Source of the DNA: Dyadobacter fermentans
GTDB taxonomy: Bacteria; Bacteroidota; Bacteroidia; Cytophagales; Spirosomataceae
Reading direction: 5' to 3'
DNA: 64,000 nt
NCBI RefSeq assembly: GCF_019924045.1
Contig: NZ_JAHXBN010000018.1
Location: 248,001-312,000, forward strand
Position 1 is the stretch's first letter, and each line of letters opens with the position of its first letter. The notes under the pieces are model-generated. The model saw nothing but the letters and a program-made list of their open reading frames with translations. It was not told where the DNA came from and made no database searches. Below, one piece after another: positions 1 through 8,568 of the stretch. Made by a program: the position numbers and the translations under genes.

Positions 1-1017
1 GCAGATCACATCCAGGTTGTCATACATCGATTCATTCCGCACAGTGGTAGAGATAATGCATTTGGACAGCAGCTCATGGTCACAGAGGATCTGAACGCCG
101 TAAATCTTCTCAATCTCGGCAAATACTTCGGTAACGGGCACCTCGTCGAACCGGAACTTTTTCGTATCGGTGATCGGTGCGATGGGTAAAGGCTCCGGCA
201 CCAGGTTTTTCACCAGTGTCTCACTGTCGCGGTTGAATGTCCCCTTCTGGTTGGGCAGCAACAGCAATCCGGTTGTCTCCGGGTCGTCCATTTGTATCCG
301 GCTTTGCTTGTACACCGAAACCCGCCCCGTCCTGACGTGCACCGTCACGTCCTGGCTGTTTTCAAATGCCCTGATCTCGAAACTCGTCCCGAGCACCTTC
401 GTCACCGTTTCATTGGCGTAAACCAGGAATGGCCGGGCAGGGTCTTTGGTGACGTTAAAAAATGCCTCGCCGCTCAGGAATACCTCACGCTTATGCTTTT
501 GAAAATGGGCCGGATAGCTCAGCCTGCTGTTTTTACCCAGGGTAATGATCGTTCCGTCTTCCAGCCGGACTTCCATAGGTGCCCCGCCCTGGTTCTCCTT
601 TTCAAGCAGTTGGTTCTCGACCTTCGCGTGGGTGAGCAGCTCTTTATAAGTAACCCGTTTGGGGGCGGAATGCATGGCCTGGAAAACGGCAAATGCCGCC
701 ATCACCGCCACACTGGCAGCAGCAAGGAGCGTAATAAACAGTTTCCGGGCAGGCTTCGGGCTAGCGACTTCCTCCCGCTGCCCCGCCGATGACTCTATCC
801 TTTGCCAGAGTTTCTGCTCATCAATAGCCGGAATCGACTCCTGCTCGGCCTGGTGCAGTTCCAGCACTATTTTCGAGGCTTTCTCCACCACGTCGCGCTT
901 GTCCGGATTCGACCGGATAAATTCTTCCCACCACAATGCGTCCTTGTTTTGCAGCACCCAGCTGATGAAGGAGTCATTCCCCAAAAGATTCTCAATATTT
1001 AAACTTTCATCATTCAT
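1..1017 (-). CDS. FecR-family anti-sigma factor (partial, C-terminus outside window)
   Basis: Inner-membrane anti-sigma factor of the FecR type, which relays a signal from an outer-membrane TonB transducer to an ECF sigma factor. The start is the ATG at 1015-1017 (protein begins MNDESLNIEN) and the frame is open to the window edge, about 339 codons. Residues 1-80 form the cytoplasmic sigma-binding part, one hydrophobic segment lies at about residues 92-112 (LFITLLAAASVAVMAAF), and the periplasmic FecR domain follows with the typical RLEDGTIITLGKNSRLSYP strand and GEAFFNVTKDPARPF. The last 60 residues (FRFDEVPVTEVFAEIEKIY) match the DUF4974 domain of Bacteroidota FecR proteins. It lies 88 nt downstream of the sigma-factor gene in the same direction, the standard pairing. 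A SusC-type receptor would be expected further left, outside the window (inference). Confidence 0.93.
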   Translation of the reverse strand, partial: MNDESLNIENLLGNDSFISWVLQNKDALWWEEFIRSNPDKRDVVEKASKIVLELHQAEQESIPAIDEQKLWQRIESSAGQREEVASPKPARKLFITLLAAASVAVMAAFAVFQAMHSAPKRVTYKELLTHAKVENQLLEKENQGGAPMEVRLEDGTIITLGKNSRLSYPAHFQKHKREVFLSGEAFFNVTKDPARPFLVYANETVTKVLGTSFEIRAFENSQDVTVHVRTGRVSVYKQSRIQMDDPETTGLLLLPNQKGTFNRDSETLVKNLVPEPLPIAPITDTKKFRFDEVPVTEVFAEIEKIYGVQILCDHELLSKCIISTTVRNESMYDNLDVIC

Positions 1018-1105
1018 GGTCAGGGATAAATGGTAGGCGCACAACTAACAGGTACAACAATGGCGGAAAACTAACCTATGCCCGGGCATTTTTCTCAAAT
1101 TCATT

Positions 1106-1732
1106 TTACGGAAGCCATCCGGGCAGCCCGCCAAACGGTACCAGCAGCGACAGGATCGTCAGTTTGCTGAGCTTCGTACGCAGCACCGCATAGGATTTAT
1201 AAAGCAGATTGCTCACGCCCTGTTTGGATAATCCCATGAGCTCAGAAATTTCATCCAGGCTCATTCCGTGGTAAAAACGCAGGTTAATCACCTCCTTTTG
1301 CCGGTCGGAAAGGCTTTCGACCGCGTTGCGCACACGTTGGGTACGCGCATGGAGCTCCTCGGAATCAATATGCTGCTGCTCGGTGGAAAGTGAGACCAGG
1401 TAATCCAGGAAGCCGTCGATATCCTCCGCCTGCTCAAAAACATCGTTTCTGCCATTGCGCAAAAGCCGGTTACGGAGCGCCCTGAACAGGTAAAATCTGA
1501 CATTCTCCGCTTCGGTCAGGTGCTCTCGCCGCCTCCAAAGATCAATGAAAAGATCGTGGATGGCATCTTCCAGAAGCTGCCTGTCGGCCGTCAGCCGGTG
1601 ACCATAGCTTGTGAGGCTTTTCACATGACGCTGATACAGCGCCTGGAAAGCCTGAACGTCCCCTTGCTTGAAACGATGCCAGATAGACAGCTCACTGCTC
1701 GTATCTGATTCAACTCTGGTAAAAATAGACAT
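1106..1732 (-). CDS. RNA polymerase ECF sigma factor
   Basis: Sigma-70 family ECF factor of 208 residues that would direct RNA polymerase to a small regulon under control of the neighbouring FecR. Region 2 is seen around residues 25-95 (ALYQRHVKSLTSYGHRL, DAIHDLFIDLWRRRE, FYLFRALRNRLLR) and region 4 around 135-190 with a helix-turn-helix (LSDRQKEVINLRFYHGMSLD, ELMGLSKQGVSNLLYKS). The start MSIFTRVESD is the first ATG and gives a normal family length. The last 18 residues are hydrophobic and rich in G, P and L (ILSLLVPFGGLPGWLP), which is a longer and more apolar tail than most members have. The gene precedes fecR in the same direction. The AT-rich 250-bp region upstream (1733-1984) holds no gene. 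Confidence 0.93.
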   Translation of the reverse strand: MSIFTRVESDTSSELSIWHRFKQGDVQAFQALYQRHVKSLTSYGHRLTADRQLLEDAIHDLFIDLWRRREHLTEAENVRFYLFRALRNRLLRNGRNDVFEQAEDIDGFLDYLVSLSTEQQHIDSEELHARTQRVRNAVESLSDRQKEVINLRFYHGMSLDEISELMGLSKQGVSNLLYKSYAVLRTKLSKLTILSLLVPFGGLPGWLP

Positions 1733-1984
1733 CCCGGTTGGCCTCCGTTGAGTAAGTGATTGTGATGTTTTTTGACAAAGAAAAGAAAATTCCTAAAAAA
1801 CCATCTTCGTTTAATTGCAAAAAAAATAAATAATATACAAAATCCTTTCAAACACTAATACCTGCTCGCTCCCGACGGCGGGGCAATTCTACCGGAAAAA
1901 CGGGCGATTGTCCCATAACGATTACCTTTATACGCGACTACGAAATAGCATTATACCCGGTGGGACATGACTGCCCCACCGGTG

Positions 1985-4705
1985 TCAACCCAATACGATC
2001 GACAGCTGCTGGCCCTGTTTAAAGATCAGCTCCCGGTTGAAACGGACGCTGATCATGCCGTCTTGCTGTTCAAATGTGGCAGGTATTTTTTGTTGCCCCA
2101 GCATGACCGAAACAGACGGTGTGTTTCGTTTATCTGCTATTTCGAACCGGCATTGCTGCAACCGCAGTGAACCATATTTCAGCGCAAGCCGGTGCTCCTG
2201 CCTGTTACCAGTGATCTTCTGCGAATAAGTCCCCCAGCCTTCGGCAACAGTGAATGGCGCCTTGAAATTCTCCTTACTCCACTTGGGCGCGAATTGTATG
2301 TTTCCCTTGGGGCCATGGTATTCAAAACCACAAGCCGTGATGAAAGTACCATAGCTGGCCATAGCCCTGGCATAATGATCGCTGCATTCGATCTCGTTGT
2401 AGGGGTTGCGCCGGGCTCCGTGATACCTGTCGTGAATGAAGCGGGTCAGGACAAGTGCTTCCTCCACCATGCCCTCGGCCATCATATGCGCGGCTACCTG
2501 ATGCTCGAAGCCACTCATGCATTCATGAAAATAGCCAAGCTGCCAGGTAACGTTTTCTCCGAAGGGCTTTTCCTCGTTCAACGGGTTGGTGTTCATCACC
2601 ATGCCCCCTTCGCCAGATACCGCATAAGGCCGGCCGCCGAGGTGTGTTTTAATGTAAGGGCCAACGTTGGGTGTAAAATTGTACTTCCACAGGGCTTTGA
2701 GCGCCGACAAAGTTTTGGCCTGGTCGAGCACGCGCGGCAACCCCACCTGATGTGCCCAGCTTTGCCCATACACCTGGTCGATGTGGCAGGTATTGTACGA
2801 GCCGAGCTTCTTCCGGCCCTGAACGGCGTCCGGCCGGTGAATGAAATATTCTCCATTATAAAGATGCTGCTCCATATTGGCCCGTCCCTTCGACACATAT
2901 TCCCTGCATATCCTTGCCATTTCACCATCCCCGACTTCCTCTGCCATCGCCTGGGCCGCCCGCGCGGCCGCAATACATAATCCGACGATCCAGGCTATTT
3001 CTCCTTCCCAGACAGCATCCAGCGTGTTTTCCATAGGCGTGTCGGTCATGCCGTCGCCATTTTTGTCCTGCGCAAGCATAAACGCTACCGCCTTTCGGAT
3101 CCCCTGCCAGTTTTGCGACAGGAAAGTGGTATCGGACGACATCTGATGCTCCCGGTAAAACCGCAGAATCGTACCAGCCTGCCCGTCGATAGCGGGGCGG
3201 CTCTCGTTTTCGGCCCGGAAAATAATCGCCCCCGTATCCTTCACAAACCCTGCGCCCAGGTCCACCTCTGTGCGTAGACGCCGTTCGAGTTCGGGGAATA
3301 TCCGCGCAATCGCGTGTGCGTACTGGTAGACGTGGGTACACGTTCCCGCGCAGGCTCCTACGCCCTCCCAACCCCAGAAACGTCCGGAGGCAAAACGGTA
3401 CGTGTTCGCCGTGGCGAGCGTGCCGATGTTTACAAAGGTCCGCTCCATAAACCAATGGGGCAAGGAAGTATCGTTCCAGGTCTGGTGCCAAAGCTCGGTG
3501 TCGCGGGTCAGGGAGGTGAAATTTTCGGCCACATAGCCTGCAACTTCACCGGCATTTCCGAAACGCTTCCCATAATAATATCCGCCCTGAGCGTCCTTTA
3601 CGAGCTCCCGTAGTTTCGGGTTTGGGTTATTGAAATGCCAGGCAATGATAAAGTCTTCCTGCAAAACCGCCTTCGGCTTTAAACTGCTGCTAACGACCAG
3701 CGCACCCGTAGATTTCTCTGACACGTCGGCTTGGCTGTTCTCCACAGCAGGGAGGTCAAACGAGGCGCTGACTACCGGCCAGGACGAATAGCCGGCCAGC
3801 GGTTTCGCCTGCGCATTCATAACGGCCAACGCGGTGGTCCCGAAATCAGTAGCCTGTTTGAGGGACTCATCTTTGGGTAACAGTTCATAATACAATTCCG
3901 TCCGGTTCTGCTGCCGTCTGGCCACATTGGTTTTCGTCCCGCTGCCTTCTTTGGCCGAAACCTTGCCAGCTGCATTCTCCATCCAACCCAGCACCGAGAC
4001 CTGCATCAGCTCATCGGATTTGTTCTCAACGGCCACGCGGAGTATGGTAGCGGGCAGTGAGGATCGCTCCGCATCCAGGGGAACAAAAGGGGAATAGCCT
4101 TTTAACGTCACCTCCACGGGCAGTGACCGCGATGTGTATTTCACCGTTGCAACCGGGTATTTTGCTTCAAAACTTACCTCGTCCCAATCTTTTTCGTTGA
4201 GCTCTTTCACGATCGCGCGCCCGCGGTAAGTGATGCGTAGCGCGAACCCCTGATCGAGCCTCCTTTTGTTTTCGGCGATGGCGGGCTCTACGTAACTGGC
4301 GCCGTCACGCGAACGGATTTTCCTGGTGGACGTGCCGTCCTCCCACAAAACCGTTTTAGGATCGATCCCTTCATTCTTGCCTTCCTCCGATTCATTGTAA
4401 ATTTGCCAAAGCCAAAGCCGACCGTCCCCGCCCATGTAAATCGTCCCTGCATGCAGCCCTCCTACCGGCATACCGATAAACGACAACTCGTTCCTGGTTT
4501 TCAGATAGGTACCAGGCTCTCCCCTGTGGTACAGCGATTTAACCCAGGCCGGATCCAGCGCCTTATTCACCGGGATATTATGCACCGGGTAGCCGGCGGG
4601 CTTCCATGCACGCGACCTTCCCAGCAGGGGTTTGGCGAAGAGCAGGGTCGTAAGAAGGCTGCCCTGCCTGATGAAGTTGCGGCGTGATGTGTTTCTCAAT
4701 TCCAT
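1985..4705 (-). CDS. GH116-like (DUF608) glycoside hydrolase, Tat-exported
   Basis: Predicted exported glycosidase of the GH116/GBA2-like family (beta-glucosidase, glucosylceramidase or related specificity), 906 residues. The ATG at 4703-4705 is preferred over an upstream TTG because it directly begins MELRNTSRRNFIRQG, a twin-arginine motif followed by the hydrophobic stretch SLLTTLLFAKPLLG. An N-terminal beta-sandwich domain covers roughly residues 40-380 and a C-terminal (alpha/alpha)6 barrel about 410-850. The barrel contains FWGWEGVGACAGTCTHVYQY and RIFPELERRLR (about 443-480), with the Glu of WEG a candidate nucleophile, and ENTLDAVWEG (about 560), whose Asp sits where GH116 enzymes carry the acid/base. 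These catalytic assignments are inferred by motif position. It stands alone between the sigma/fecR pair and a divergent lipoprotein gene. The substrate cannot be told from the sequence. Confidence 0.85.
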   Translation of the reverse strand: MELRNTSRRNFIRQGSLLTTLLFAKPLLGRSRAWKPAGYPVHNIPVNKALDPAWVKSLYHRGEPGTYLKTRNELSFIGMPVGGLHAGTIYMGGDGRLWLWQIYNESEEGKNEGIDPKTVLWEDGTSTRKIRSRDGASYVEPAIAENKRRLDQGFALRITYRGRAIVKELNEKDWDEVSFEAKYPVATVKYTSRSLPVEVTLKGYSPFVPLDAERSSLPATILRVAVENKSDELMQVSVLGWMENAAGKVSAKEGSGTKTNVARRQQNRTELYYELLPKDESLKQATDFGTTALAVMNAQAKPLAGYSSWPVVSASFDLPAVENSQADVSEKSTGALVVSSSLKPKAVLQEDFIIAWHFNNPNPKLRELVKDAQGGYYYGKRFGNAGEVAGYVAENFTSLTRDTELWHQTWNDTSLPHWFMERTFVNIGTLATANTYRFASGRFWGWEGVGACAGTCTHVYQYAHAIARIFPELERRLRTEVDLGAGFVKDTGAIIFRAENESRPAIDGQAGTILRFYREHQMSSDTTFLSQNWQGIRKAVAFMLAQDKNGDGMTDTPMENTLDAVWEGEIAWIVGLCIAAARAAQAMAEEVGDGEMARICREYVSKGRANMEQHLYNGEYFIHRPDAVQGRKKLGSYNTCHIDQVYGQSWAHQVGLPRVLDQAKTLSALKALWKYNFTPNVGPYIKTHLGGRPYAVSGEGGMVMNTNPLNEEKPFGENVTWQLGYFHECMSGFEHQVAAHMMAEGMVEEALVLTRFIHDRYHGARRNPYNEIECSDHYARAMASYGTFITACGFEYHGPKGNIQFAPKWSKENFKAPFTVAEGWGTYSQKITGNRQEHRLALKYGSLRLQQCRFEIADKRNTPSVSVMLGQQKIPATFEQQDGMISVRFNRELIFKQGQQLSIVLG

Positions 4706-4783
4706 TGTCAACAAAATTTCGGTAAGGGGTTAAATCGGTCTGGTTTGCGGCGTGCCGGCCCGCCATTGAGGGCACATGGCGAC

Positions 4784-4799
4784 GAACTTATATAAGTTC
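4784..4799. promoter_or_regulatory. 16-bp perfect palindrome upstream of the GH116 gene
   Basis: GAACTTATATAAGTTC reads the same on both strands. It lies 78 bp upstream of the GH116 start codon, in the 305-bp divergent gap (4706-5010) between that gene and a lipoprotein gene. Position and symmetry fit a dimeric regulator site for the GH116 gene, but no regulator is identified. The rest of the gap holds an AT-rich stretch at 4800-4845 and no gene that I can support. Confidence 0.4.
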
Positions 4800-5010
4800 A
4801 CCTTAATCAGGAAATTTTTCCATTTTTTTATTTCAACAAATTGTGTGCACGAGCACTCACGTGCTCCGCGTAGCTATTCGTCTGCGTAAACGTGCTGTCT
4901 GTCGCCGGAAGTTGGTACGCACGCGGCAAACCGGTAAACTTGCCGGTAACTTCAAGGGCATTCGCCGCGCATCCCCGCCCGATTCGTATTCCATACCAAC
5001 TTTATCAGCC

Positions 5011-5865
5011 ATGAAAACCGTGCATGAACGCGCGCTCACCGCTATCTTGTGGGCAATGCTTCTTTTCCTCAATGCCTGCTCAAAAGACGAGGGGCCAGTC
5101 CCCGACCTGATACCAGACGAAACCGCACCGCCGATCCGCCAACTGATCCGGGAAATAGATTGGGAGACTTTCGAGTACAAAGCGGCCGTGAGCTACAATG
5201 CCGACAGCAGCATTCACCAAATTAATTACAAGGGTTCCCGCGGCCAGACCGAGCTTAAAACGCATGAATATGACGGTAAAACCCTCTCGGAAATCAATGT
5301 GGCCGGCTCCATATCGAAAAAACGGTATGAATATGACGACCAAGGCAGGCTCAAAACCATGCGGATGATGAAGAAAAATGCCGGGCCGTACGACAATTCT
5401 CTCATGATCGTGTTCCTCTACGATGACCAAGGCGTGGTACAGAAACTGGAACGTTACCAGGTCACGCCCGCGGGCTCACGTATGGACGTCGTGCATCATT
5501 ACGAGTACGACAAGGCCGGTGAACTGGTGCGCATCCGCACGGAGCAATCGGATGGTTACCGGACTTTGACGCACATTAAAGGCTTCTCGCCCGAGTTCGA
5601 TCATGACCCCTGGCTCTTTATCGAAGATTTCAGCAATCCGCATTATGCCATTTTCAATTTCCCGGTACTTCACGCTATGAAGGGCCGGATGCCCCTCCAA
5701 ATCACCTATGAAATACCCGACAAAAACGGCGTATTCAAAGCCGAGCGCATCACTACACAGCAATTCGAGGTGGCGGATAAAAAGATACAGCGCATGAAAG
5801 TCACTGTCCATTACACCGGGCTTGTACAGGCCGATGATGTATCCGAGATCCGATTCAAATACTAA
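5011..5865 (+). CDS. Lipoprotein with YD-repeat-like beta strands, function unknown
   Basis: Secreted lipoprotein of 284 residues. The ATG at 5011 is chosen, although the frame is open from 4843, because it begins a clear signal peptide (MKTVHERALTAILWAML) ending in the lipobox LNAC, followed by SKDEGPVPD. Acidic/polar residues after the Cys are common in Bacteroidota surface lipoproteins. The body contains several short Y-x-Y-D units (HEYDGKTLSEINV, YEYDDQGRLKTM, FLYDDQGVVQKLE, YEYDKAGELVRIR), the pattern of YD/RHS-like beta-strand repeats found in DUF4595-type Bacteroidota lipoproteins. No catalytic motif is visible. It sits alone, 60 bp upstream of the YcaQ-like gene on the same strand. 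Confidence 0.8.
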   Translation: MKTVHERALTAILWAMLLFLNACSKDEGPVPDLIPDETAPPIRQLIREIDWETFEYKAAVSYNADSSIHQINYKGSRGQTELKTHEYDGKTLSEINVAGSISKKRYEYDDQGRLKTMRMMKKNAGPYDNSLMIVFLYDDQGVVQKLERYQVTPAGSRMDVVHHYEYDKAGELVRIRTEQSDGYRTLTHIKGFSPEFDHDPWLFIEDFSNPHYAIFNFPVLHAMKGRMPLQITYEIPDKNGVFKAERITTQQFEVADKKIQRMKVTVHYTGLVQADDVSEIRFKY

Positions 5866-5896
5866 AACAGGTTCTATTGCGCTGCGCTATTTTGTA

Positions 5897-5917
5897 CTTT
5901 CGAAAATATTTCGAAAG
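5897..5917. promoter_or_regulatory. Operator-like inverted repeat before the YcaQ-like gene
   Basis: Two perfect 9-bp arms, CTTTCGAAA and TTTCGAAAG, flank a 3-bp centre. The repeat ends 8 bp before the ATG at 5926, so a bound protein or hairpin would block initiation. A near -7 match (TATTTTG, one base short of TAnnTTTG) is at 5889-5895, directly upstream. The repeat is more likely an operator than a terminator, because no T-run follows it and the preceding gene already ended at 5865. Confidence 0.45.
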
Positions 5918-5925
5918 CAACAAAC

Positions 5926-7119
5926 ATGGAACCGGTTACCCTTACCAAAACAGAAGCCAGAAAAATTATCCTGAATGCCGCCGGACTCGCGCGGAGATCG
6001 CAGTTCGGCACGGGTATCGAAGCGGTTTACCGGTTGATCGACCACCTGGGTTTTGTACAACTGGATACGAATTACGTCGTGGAGCGTGCCCATCATCACG
6101 TCATGGCGGCGCGCATTCCCGGCTATCAGACCGAATGGCTGGGCCAGCTTTGCGAAGACGGCAGCATTTTCGAGTATTTCGCTTCCGACGCGGGCTACCT
6201 GCCCATGCACGATTTCCGGTTTTCGTTGCCGGTGAAAAGGGCATTCAAAACACAGCGCCGGCCCCTAACCCCGGCGGAAACCAAACTGCTGAAAGAGGTT
6301 CTCGACCGGGCTGAGCGGGAGGAGTCGCTCATGGTCGGTGATTTTGACAACGACCGCGTAGAGGCGAGCACCGGCTGGTGGGACTGGCGCCCCGCCAAGG
6401 TGGCGCTCGAGAGACTTTACCTAGACGGCGAACTCATGATCAACCGGACGAAAGGCTTTCAGAAGGTATACGTCCTGCCGGTTAATACCGTCCCACCGGA
6501 AACCGACCTGACCATGCCCAGCGATATTGAATATGCCCGTTTCGTAATCCGGCGAACATTAGGCGCACTGGGTGTTGCCTACGCAAAGGAGATCGCGTGG
6601 CGCGCCCGCTATGTGAAAGGCAACCTGGTTAAAAAGGAATTGGAGCAGATGGCCCGCTCCGGAGAAATAAGGACGGTGATCGTGGAAGACCTGAAAGGCC
6701 CGATCTATATGCTCCCCGACACTGAAATGCATCCTGAAATATCCGGTGAAGTTTTCATCCTTTCTCCGTTTGACATACTGAACGTCTTTCGCCACCGCTT
6801 GAAGGATTTCTTTCATTTCGACTACCAGATCGAATGCTTCGTCCCCGCACCGAAGCGGCAGTACGGGTATTTTTCCCTGCCGGTTCTCGCCGGTGAAACA
6901 TTCATCGCCCGCATGGATGCCAAGGCCGACCGCAAGAAAAAAATACTGATCGTCCATAACCTGCATTTTGAACCCATAGACCTCGACGAAACCACTATTG
7001 AAAAACTCGCCCAGAGCCTTAAAGCTTTTGTCAGGTTCAATCAATGCAACGATATTGTCTTCAAAAAATCGAACAACCCAAACTGGCTGGAAACCATTAT
7101 CGAGCGTTTATCCAGGTAG
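5926..7119 (+). CDS. YcaQ-like winged-helix DNA glycosylase family protein
   Basis: Protein of 397 residues of the winged-helix DNA-binding HTH_42 family, which includes E. coli YcaQ, a glycosylase that unhooks interstrand DNA crosslinks, and Streptomyces AlkZ. The family hallmark is visible near the N-terminus: helix TEARKIILNAAGLARRSQF, then FVQLDTNYVVERAHHHVM (residues about 43-60), where QxD is the position of the catalytic QΦD/Q motif. Further family features are the MHDFRFSLPVKRA segment, a winged-helix region around 205-260 (FVIRRTLGALGVAYAKEIAW) and LSPFDILNVFRHRLKDFF (about 282-300). The start MEPVTLTKTEA is the first ATG after the operator-like repeat. The activity is inferred from the family. 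Confidence 0.85.
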   Translation: MEPVTLTKTEARKIILNAAGLARRSQFGTGIEAVYRLIDHLGFVQLDTNYVVERAHHHVMAARIPGYQTEWLGQLCEDGSIFEYFASDAGYLPMHDFRFSLPVKRAFKTQRRPLTPAETKLLKEVLDRAEREESLMVGDFDNDRVEASTGWWDWRPAKVALERLYLDGELMINRTKGFQKVYVLPVNTVPPETDLTMPSDIEYARFVIRRTLGALGVAYAKEIAWRARYVKGNLVKKELEQMARSGEIRTVIVEDLKGPIYMLPDTEMHPEISGEVFILSPFDILNVFRHRLKDFFHFDYQIECFVPAPKRQYGYFSLPVLAGETFIARMDAKADRKKKILIVHNLHFEPIDLDETTIEKLAQSLKAFVRFNQCNDIVFKKSNNPNWLETIIERLSR

Positions 7120-7225
7120 ATTTTACGTGGAGCTTCATTATGTTTGTTAATAACACCACCGTGTTCCGCACCGATTGCGGCGCCGGTTTGAGTGACAGAT
7201 AAAAACCCTTACTTCCAAAAACCCA

Positions 7226-7405
7226 ATGACTACTATCAGTACAGATTCCCGGATTTCCACGGGTACAAGGCTCGGTTCGATGTTGATGGACCACTTTTTC
7301 ATGACGATGATCGCGATGGTCTTTTCGGTTCCAGGAATGGTCTCGACTTTCTCAGATGCGTTTGAAGTAACACATGAGCAGGAGAGTTTCAATTTAATGG
7401 CGTAA
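7226..7405 (+). pseudogene. RDD-family membrane protein, N-terminal fragment
   Basis: A 59-codon frame starts with an ATG and ends at an early TAA. Its product resembles the beginning of Bacteroidota RDD-family membrane proteins: a polar leader (MTTISTDSRIST) followed by TRLGSMLMDHFFMTMIAMVF, where the conserved R-x-G-S-M-x-x-D-H of the first RDD helix is present, then SVPGMVSTFSDAFEVTHEQ. The remaining two-thirds of an RDD protein, with its further transmembrane helices, is missing: the frame stops at 7403-7405 and no continuation was found in the other frames. I read it as a truncated remnant. A very short living gene is possible but less likely, given the decayed surroundings. Confidence 0.55.
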
Positions 7406-7449
7406 AGACTTACAATCAAATTCAGGACAGGCCATTAAAATATGTTTCC

Positions 7450-7641
7450 GTGATTTTTCAGCTCAAAGAGAATTACCTCGCAGATGACCAGGGCTTCGAG
7501 AAGATCAAAACAACGACCATGCCGGTACTTCTTTCAAAGTTCCCCGAAAAGACATTTGTCGGGCAAGTTAAGTATGTTTATCAAACGAGTAATAGCATGC
7601 AGACAAGAATAGAACGCTTCAACTGGCCACAGGCGAACTAG
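7450..7641 (+). pseudogene. Unrecognised gene fragment
   Basis: A 63-codon frame with a protein-like composition (LKENYLADDQGFEKI, LLSKFPEKTFVGQVKYVYQT). The FPEKTFVGQV part faintly resembles the beta-barrel segment of RND/HlyD membrane-fusion adaptors, but this is too short to call. It has no good start and lies between two other remnants, so it is probably debris of a former gene. Confidence 0.3.
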
Positions 7642-7690
7642 CATTTCAGAGCCCCCAAAGAAAGATCTTACCACCACCCCGATGAGCTGA

Positions 7691-8017
7691 TCCCGACCGG
7701 AACGCAATGGCGGCCGCACGCCCTGGAACAATACCGTCGACCTGCGTTTCATGCATGAGTTTAAGCTCAAAGGAGAACAATCGATCCAGATCATTTACGA
7801 TATCCTGAACTTCCTGAACCTGGTGGATAAAAAACTGGGGTACGTATATTTTTCACCGAACACATTCAACTCCACGGCTTCCCTGGGACTTGCACGGGCT
7901 ACCAACCCGACCACAGGAGATCCAACTTTCACCTGGACCAGACCGGGTAAACCCTACTCCATCGACCCGCTTGCTTCGTGCTGCCAGATGCAGATCGGCG
8001 CCCGGTACACATTCTGA
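7691..8017 (+). pseudogene. TonB-dependent receptor, C-terminal remnant
   Basis: The frame opens right after an in-frame TGA at 7688 and encodes the last ~108 residues of an Oar-like TonB-dependent outer-membrane receptor. Visible features are GGRTPWNNTVDLRFMHEFKL, QSIQIIYDILNFLNLVDKKL, YVYFSPNTFNST, then SIDPLASCCQMQIGARYTF with the terminal Phe needed for outer-membrane insertion by BAM. In living members the penultimate strand usually has R-W before Q-M-Q; here it reads CC, suggesting substitutions after loss of selection. The plug and most of the barrel (several hundred residues) are absent. An ATG at 7751 exists but no functional start is expected. A strong terminator follows at 8054. 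Confidence 0.7.
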
Positions 8018-8053
8018 CGGACGGATAAGAACTTATAATTGGTGTCAAATTTT

Positions 8054-8087
8054 AAAAAGGCCGGAGGCGTTTGTCACCGGCCTTTTT
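8054..8087 (+). terminator. Intrinsic terminator after the TonB-receptor remnant
   Basis: Perfect 11-bp arms AAAAAGGCCGG (8054-8064) and CCGGCCTTTTT (8077-8087), a 12-nt loop and a T-run of six. It is the original terminator of the now truncated receptor gene and could work in both directions because the left arm starts with an A-run. Confidence 0.85.
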
Positions 8088-8568
8088 TGCGCCCTAACAA
8101 CGCTCATGTATTTTTACAGGCACGCCTGGCGATACGCCTACCCCGCGACGAACCATCTCGCCAAGCCCGGTCGTAAATTCTGTAAAAAGCCCTTAGCTCA
8201 TTCCTGACAGGGTTTTGTAGTAAAAATTCAGCCACCCCCGAAGGCATTTGATGGCCCAAAATCGTCTCCCCACGAAGCAGGCACTACACCCACGAAATAC
8301 CTGCCGTCACCCCAAAAATCGAAAGACGACGGGCTGAAACGGCTATACTTGCGAAGTAATACGCCGGATACTTGTGACACAAAAAACACCGCTCATGAAA
8401 GTCTCGCGCAATTATTCGAAAGAGATCGGAAGCATGTAGTAGTACCCCAATACTACCGCCCGAACAGCCCAATGCACCCAGATAAATGACTCAAAAAAGG
8501 ACCTCCGGGAGCTAGCTCCCGGCTGGGATTGCTTGTATTTCCATTTTCAAATACCCTCATAAACAGCT
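8088..8568. other. Non-coding stretch with an 18-bp palindrome
   Basis: About 480 bp without a gene that I can support; short open frames here have no family features. The only structure is a perfect 18-bp palindrome, CCGGGAGCTAGCTCCCGG (8505-8522), 46 bp upstream of the T9SS protein's ATG. It could form a strong hairpin in the 5' leader or be a regulator site. No TAnnTTTG promoter element was found between it and the gene. Confidence 0.5.

Noticed and set aside
7147..7419. 90-codon minus-strand frame in the remnant region
   Set aside because: The plus strand at the same place encodes an RDD-like start with recognisable family residues; the minus frame has none.
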